Origin: Latrodectus hesperus
Lineage: Eukaryota; Arthropoda; Arachnida; Araneae; Theridiidae
Assembly (NCBI GenBank): GCA_037975125.1
Contig: JAJQOW010000014.1
Location: forward strand, 20,043,484-20,107,483
DNA length: 64,000 nucleotides
Direction: 5' to 3'
Both the position numbers and the translations under genes were made by a program. The notes beneath the pieces are model-generated. The model saw only the letters and a list, made by a program, of their open reading frames with translations. It did not search any database and was not told the DNA's origin. This document shows positions 57,440 to 64,000 of the stretch, piece after piece (the first letter of the stretch is position 1; each line of letters begins with the position of its first letter).

Positions 57440-60350
57440 GTTCATATGCTTAATAGAAATTGATATAATGATTTTAAATAATGTAAATTGATAAATTATA
57501 GTTCTTTCAAAATAATAAATTTTATCATCATTATGTTATGACAGATCACATAGGTCATCTGCATAATTTATTAATACCCTTTATCTGAATTATTAATAAA
57601 TATTTTAAACATAATACCACTTAAATTAGTATATATATTTTAAAAATTTTTGATTTTGTTAGTCATCCCAATATTTTAACTTCGTTTATCCTAATAGGAG
57701 TGTAATTAAGGGTTAACGTGTTGAAATAAAATGCAATAAAAAGGTTTCAAAAACTAATTATGTTAAAAAAATTTTAAAAATAATTTCCTTCCCCAAATAT
57801 AGGAATGGTACATCATGTGTATTGGAGAAATCAATTTTTAATTATTGTACCAGAAACAACATATTCTATTAGAAACAGTTAATCAATATACACAAAAATT
57901 CAATATAAAAAGTACTTGAATAAAAGACATAATTAACCGTAATATTTTACCAAACTAATATGAAATTCTGTAATGAACTTATATGAACTAAACTAATATG
58001 AAACTAATATGAAAACCAAACTAATATAAATAATTATTATTCTATTTCTGTAAAATTTATCCATTTCTGATTCAAAAACATAAAAGAGTTGTTAATACAA
58101 ATTAAATAATAAAAATGCATTTAAGCTCCTGTAAATAATAATTAAAAATTTTTCCTATAAGTTGGAAAATGAATATTGCAATACAGAAGTGAAAAGTAAA
58201 TGAAATTATTATGAATGTGTAAAATAGAATTATAGTAAGAAAAACTTTATGCAAACTAATCATGAGGTATATTTTCTTTTTGGATTATTATCAGTTTATT
58301 ATTAAGTATGATCAAATATACTATGTTTAGCACATCTTATTTTTTTGAATTTTAGATTACTACTTAATATGATAGCAATGTTTTTTTAAGTGCATTTAAT
58401 TAAAAAAACAGATGTTTCACATTTTTTATACGATAATTAATAAATGCATAAACTACTTACATGTAAAAGGAATATCTGAAGAATACTTATAATTTTCTTT
58501 GACTCAAACCCTCGCTGTACCACTTATGCTCCCAAAGTTAACTTAACTGCAAGCAACAACGTTAATCCACAACAATTTGGACAACGGGCTTTTTAAAGTT
58601 TATCCTTTTTCACCGCGCATGCGCCAGAGTTTCGCCAAATTGCCATTTTATATCGCCAAGTTATTTGTTTTGGCGCTGACTGAAGCAGGCAATAGTTTTT
58701 AATTCCGAATTTTTTCCACATTTCACTTAAATTTGTCATTTGAAATTTTTTCTTCTTTAGTAGAATATACTATATTTTTTGTCTTTTATATGTCACATAT
58801 TTAATTCTATGGTGATCCAAAAAAATAAAATAGTTGTCAATATAAATTAAATAATAAAATTTTATTGAAGCACCTATAAACAATAAATAATTTTTTTAGT
58901 AAGTTGGAAAACGAATAAAATGCAGAAATAAAAATTAAACGAAAATATTATGAATGCAGGAAATAGGATTATTATAATGAATAAAATTATTTTAATTTTA
59001 GCCCAATTAAACATAGCCTACATTTTGATAATCATTTTTTTTCGTATATTAAGGGACACAAACAAAACGCGTGTATTTCAAGTCTTAGGTAGAAATAGTG
59101 TCATTATAAATTTAAAATATTTCAGATCAATTCCTTAGGGAAATTTTAAGAAACTTTTCGGTATATCCTTAATTTCAAATAAATAAAGAAATATTAATTT
59201 CAAATAAATAAAGAAATATATATATAATAACTTGCGAAGTTTAAATCAGCATGTAAAACATTACTAAAAGGAAAAGTGAGAATAAAAGTTTATTGTAAAC
59301 TTAAAATAATATTGACGGATGTATCAAATACAATCTAAAGTAAATTTAGGTTGAGCAAAACAGCAGAACATTTATATGCATTATCAAACATATAGTAAAA
59401 TAGTATTTAAACTATCTGAATTTATTTTTAGATTTCAGCTATTTATAAACGTCTTTAATTAATATTCTGCAATGAATAAAATTTTTAGTAAATTAATTTT
59501 ATGAATTTTAGTAATTTATAAAACTAACGAAATGGAGTACAACATGGTCATAGAAGATGATCAGTCTCTAGCTTATATAAAATAATATTCATTTCATTTC
59601 AAAATTTTGATTTAAGTTTCTTGATTAATTTTTCAATTTTTTAATACTGGTACTAATAATTTGTGAAAATTTCCATGAGACAATATAATTATAGTGTAGG
59701 TTGTCACATAATCCACCACAGAACTTTTTCTTCTTCAAGAAAGAAATGTGCGGTTATTTTGCTTTTTAAAAAAATCCTCTATTGGTAACTGCTGAAAAAA
59801 TAGAAATTATATTTGAGGTATCTTATTAATCAGAAAACATCTTCTTTGTGCATTACAACAAAGTAAATAAAAAATAAATAAATTTGCTTATTTATTTTAT
59901 GAAAAAATAGATTTTAGGTTTAGGAACGCACATATGTTTATACTTTTTTCTATAGTGTACCATTAGGAAATATATTGAAGCATGATTTAAGAAAACTTGA
60001 TTTAAATATATAATAACTTTTTATCGTCATATCCTCAAATCATATTCTCTGCCGTAATTAATGTGCACATTTTCCAATGAAAACTATTGTCGTGAAAGCA
60101 GATTTTGATCCGATATTCCACAAATAAAATCTTATTTCAAAAGAAGGCAGAAAATAATTTCCTTAATAATTAAAAGTACCACAATAAAATTTATACATTT
60201 TTTCCAAACATTCAGGTACAAAAGACAATTTTGCTTTGTGAGTTTGATATTTCAATATTTTTTTAAATACCAAAAAACTTTAGAAGAAAGAGAGAGAAAA
60301 ACTTTAGGCCTAACCTAAAGCTAGAGGTCAGCCATGTAATTTTATATGCC
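57440..60350. repeat. Duplicated noncoding unit, copy R4
   Basis: Tandem neighbour of R5. 57440-58600 aligns with 60350-61520 throughout (TTTTATCATCATTATGTTAT; GGGTTAACGTGTTGAAATAAAAT versus GGGTTACACTGTTGAAATAAAAT). 58810-60350 aligns with parts of R1, R2 and R3. It carries the host-gene promoter segment. Confidence 0.8.
58461..58625 (-). promoter_or_regulatory. Probable promoter and non-coding first exon of the host gene
   Basis: CGCGCATGCGCC (58614-58625) is an NRF1-type site in the only CpG-rich spot nearby. On the minus strand it is followed by about 140 nt without ATG, ending in a consensus donor, CAT|GTAAGTAG at 58460. Splicing to the acceptor at 55991 would give a 5'UTR directly before the start codon. 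The transcription start is not determined, and the link is inference from splice signals and strand. Confidence 0.5.
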
Positions 60351-62970
60351 TGCATGATTAATAGAAATTTACATTATGATTTTAAATAATGTAAATTATT
60401 TAAAATCATAGTTCTTGACTTTTCAAAATAATATAAATTAATATTAATATGATTTTAAATAATGTAAATTAATATAGCTCTTGATATTTAAAAATAATAA
60501 ATTTTATCATCATTATGTTATTACATATAACATAGGTTATCTGTATAGTTTATTTTTATATTAATTATCAATAACGATTTTAAATATAATACCACTGAAA
60601 TTGTATACATATTTTAAAATGGTATATTTATTCATCATCCCAATTTATTAATTTTGCTTATCTTAATAGGAGGGTGATCGTAATTAAGGGGTTACACTGT
60701 TGAAATAAAATCCAATTAAAACTTTTCAAAAACTGTCTAGGTTAAAATTTTATAAAAAAATATTTCTTTCCCCAAATAGCACAATATTACATAGTATGTA
60801 TTGGAGAATTACAATTTTAAAATATTGTACCAGAAAACACATACCCTATAAGAACAAGTGACTGAATCAATATACCAAAAATTTCAATATAAAAGTATTA
60901 GAATAAAACACATAATTAACCATAATATTTTACCAAACTAATTTGTGATTCTAGAAATAAATAGTCATTAAATAAACATTAATCTATTACAGTTTCAATT
61001 ATAAAATAGTTGTCAATGCAAACTAAATAATAAAAAAAATGCATTTAAGCTCCTCTAAATTATAATTAAAAATTTTTCTTGTAAGTTGGAAAATGAATAT
61101 TACAATACAGAAATAAAAAGTAAATGAAATTATTATGAATGTGGAAAATAGAATTATAGTAAAGAATATTACATGCAAACTAATAATGATATATTTTCAT
61201 TATTTGCATTATTATCAATTTATTTATAAATATGATCAAATATTCTATATTTAGTACACACATAGCATATTAATAAATTGTGGGACTCTACGTAATATGA
61301 TAGTAATGTTTTTTATGTGCATTTAATTAAGAACTAACAGATATCTTTTACATTTTTATACGACAATTCATAGATACAAAAAGTACTTACATATTAAGGG
61401 AATATACTTTGAATCCTTAGAATTTTTTAGACTCCAACCCTCATTTTAACACTTATACTCCCAAACCAAACTTAACAGACAGCAACAATTTAATCCACAA
61501 CAATTAGGACAACGTGCAATTTAAAAACGAAAATATTATTAATGCAGAAAACAGAATTATAATAATGAATAAAATTATTTTAATTTTAGCCCAAATAAAC
61601 ATTGTCTACATTTTGATCAATATATTCTTTTATTAAAAGGCACAAACAAAACGCATGTATTTCAAGTCTTAAGTAGAAATAGTGTCATTCCAATTTTAAC
61701 AGGTGGTATCGATTCTGCTTTAATATTTTTATTTAAAACAACATCACTCATCAAATTTTAATATTCAAGGGGGAGAATGTTCTCATTCTTTAGTCAATCC
61801 AGACAATATATCATTAAGGACAAAAAGAAAGGTGGATAAAATAACAAGCCCAAAAATTCTGTATGTTCATTAAATGGGTTGTACTCCTTCGCTAAAGTTT
61901 CTGCCATCCAGAATGACAGTAATTCACTAACGTGTTGTTGTTGTTGTAGCTTACGACACTTGGAAAAGCCAAGCTCCCTATGCCTTTGGCTGTGCGAATT
62001 AAGTCAGTAGAGAGCGTCTTTCGTATTGATCAGAGCACCACGAAGGTGGAAGTACGACTTTGCTCTTTTTAAGATGCCTCGTAATTTTGAACCACGGATA
62101 GGTGACGAGGCCAAACCTAAGAGGGCAACCTCCTCTCCTTATCCACGCCACACCAGTGGAAAGACTTTATACGTCACACTTCCCAAACGAAACTGTTCAG
62201 GTCAACTACCACTCGATAACATTAACATTTGAAAATAATTTTATTTATGTTAAACTAGCCAATACTTTAAAATTAGTAATTTTTGCATTTGAAACAGCAA
62301 TATTAAGATGTTAATACTGTATTTTTTTTAAGGTAAAGGTATTTTTATACTTGTACTACTTTTATCAAAATTCGAAAACCGGAAAACATTCTAAATTTTA
62401 ATGAAACAAAGTGATTTGAAAGAATATTAAGCAAATATTTATTGGGATAGTAGTATTTAATCATAAAAAGAAATTAATGCTGTAAAATTTAAGAGACCAT
62501 TTTTTTATTTAACATACTGGCTAAAATTTTAAAACTCAAGTTAATAGTAATGTAACTTAAATGTCAAAAAAAAATCCAAAATATGATAGCTTTTAATATA
62601 AATTGCTTAAAGTTTTTTAAAGTTTAAGTTTATAGAGTTAAAACTTTAAAAATAAATTATTTAGTAATATGTTGTAAAATAATGCTACAAAACGTTATCA
62701 TTCACGTTGAGACTAATTTTTCTTAAAACTTATTATTTTAATCCTTTAAATACGATATAAAAATTGTATAAAATATTTTAATGACTTTAAAAATCTACAA
62801 AATGATGGGTTAAATAGAAAGAGTTTATTGATTATGAGATACCTTTTTTCGAGCAAACATCCATCTTATTCCAATTTTATGACCTGGAGAACAAACAAGT
62901 TTTAAGCCTGTTTGCTATTGAATGGAAAGCAAATAGTAAGTTCACTGGAATTTTTCCCATTCAGACATAA
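60351..62970. repeat. Duplicated noncoding unit, copy R5
   Basis: Aligns with R4 in its left half and with R3 (49545-50560) in its right half. It lost about 350-400 bp at about 61530 relative to R4, where GGACAACGTGCAATTTAAA runs directly into ACGAAAATATTATTAATGC. A SINE (61934-62178) is inserted. Confidence 0.8.
61934..62178 (-). mobile_element. SINE with (CAA)n tail, minus strand
   Basis: Starts on the + strand with GTTGTTGTTGTTGTAG, that is a (CAA)n tail on the minus strand, and is much more GC-rich than its surroundings. The paralogous site at about 49780 lacks it. Flanks TTCACTAACGT and TTCCCAAACGA are a degenerate duplication. The minus-strand head has a weak box B (GGTTCAAAATT). Confidence 0.75.
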
Positions 62971-63714
62971 TTCAGTACTTTCTTTTCTTATAAACAGCTT
63001 TTATGGGGTTTCATCTTATTTCTACTTTAGGACCTTGAAAGACGTGTTAATCTTTTTCTTCCCCGAAGGACATTCTTACAATGAGGGGATACTTAAAAAG
63101 TAACCACATGTCTACCGTCACTTTTTAAAATGAATAGCCGTTTTCCATTGATTCTTTCCCCTCAAACTAAGTTTGAAAAGCATTGTTAAAAGCCATAAAT
63201 CTACGATGGAAACAAACATGATGTTGAGGAGGATCATTCAATGAGTTTGGTAACTGATTTAATAAAATTAGGCCATGACAAGTTTCTACAGCCAGCTCAC
63301 CACTGAATGGTAAAAATTAAGGCTCATTAGGTGCTCTAGTATGAGTTATAAATAAGCATTTTTCTTTTTCCTTTCTTTTAATATGCTTATGGTTCTTTAA
63401 AATTTTTCTGTAGCAAAAACTGATTTACATTCATTTTCAGATTTCTGCTGTCTAGTACAAAATGCATAGTGTTTATTTCCTGCCATATCATATTTACAAA
63501 GCGGAAAGCTGATGCATGAAATAATATATTCAGTAAAAGAGTAATATATTCATTCCCCCAGCATTTTAAACTAAATACAGTCTGTTTATTTGGATTATTT
63601 AATTTGCGTTTTAGCATTTTGTAAGGATTTTGTAGAGTAAAGAATAATAAATATTTTCATAAATTTAAAGCTTTTCAATAAATTCTTCAAAACTCAATTA
63701 ATTGTCTTCAAAAA
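62971..63714. other. AT-rich DNA
   Basis: No gene recognised. Confidence 0.45.
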
Positions 63715-64000
63715 TTCAAAAGTGTCATTCCAAATTTAAAATATTTCAGGTCAATTCCCTAGCGAAATATTTAGAAAATTTTCGGTACATACTTAAAATG
63801 AAATAAGAAAGAGAGAGAGAGAGAGAGATGATAAATTTAAAACTTTCTTAATAAAACACTTTAGTAAATCGTTTAAGAAGCAGATAAAAAATGTGATAAG
63901 TTCATAACAGTTGAAAAATATGTAATAACAGCGATCAAAATATCTCTGATTTTAACTATATATTAACAATTCAAAATTCAATTTTGGTTGAATTATTCAT
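63715..64000. repeat. Duplicated noncoding unit, copy R6 (runs off window)
   Basis: 63780-64000 is close to 46840-47060 of R3, the best-conserved pair in the array: a shared (GA)n tract, GATAAGTTCATAACAGTTGA, and AATAACAGCGATCAAAATAT. Confidence 0.85.

Overview
The window is eukaryotic nuclear DNA: very AT-rich, with GT-AG introns, long (AT)n tracts, a 500-N assembly gap (25357-25856) and a dense load of several transposon classes. The mix (I-type LINEs with RNase H, Penelope-like, Ty3/gypsy, piggyBac, hAT and tRNA-derived SINEs) fits an arthropod, plausibly a spider. That assignment is inference.

Region 1 (1-12532) is a stack of same-strand (minus) insertions of one LINE family, each copy lying inside an older one. 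Copy 4 (10152-12532) is interrupted by copy 1 (126-1779 + 10039-10151). Copy 1 is interrupted by copy 0 (1-125, mostly off-window) and by 5'-truncated copy 3 (1780-2499 + 8078-10024). Copy 3 is interrupted by full-length copy 2 (2500-8077). Two junction pairs carry visible 14-bp target-site duplications. Removing copy 2 restores copy 3's reading frame exactly. A 66-bp SINE tail with its own duplication sits in copy 4.

Region 2 (12533-22460) holds a decayed plus-strand LINE (15285-19855) split by copy 5 of the first family (17319-18982), which is flanked by an unusual 46-bp direct repeat. A CRE-containing promoter-like patch, a THAP zinc-finger exon and a Penelope-like fragment follow.

Region 3 (22460-34555) holds a tRNA-derived SINE, an internally deleted Ty3/gypsy element abutting the gap, scattered pieces of a third LINE (gag 27611-29926; pol 30970-33090, plus a second pol piece 25857-26640), and an internally deleted piggyBac between TTAA sites.

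Region 4 (34556-64000) is AT-rich intergenic DNA built largely of diverged copies of a multi-kb noncoding unit (about 36.6-37.5, 39.3-40.5, 46.8-50.6, 57.4-60.35, 60.35-63.0 and 63.7-64.0 kb). Two hAT remnants and several SINE-like insertions lie in it. One convincing host gene is present: a minus-strand, 216-codon, three-coding-exon gene (54396-55983). Its probable non-coding first exon and NRF1-type promoter (about 58461-58625) lie inside one of the duplicated units, and decayed copies of that promoter exon occur at 61.4 and 39.4 kb. I did not recognise the protein.
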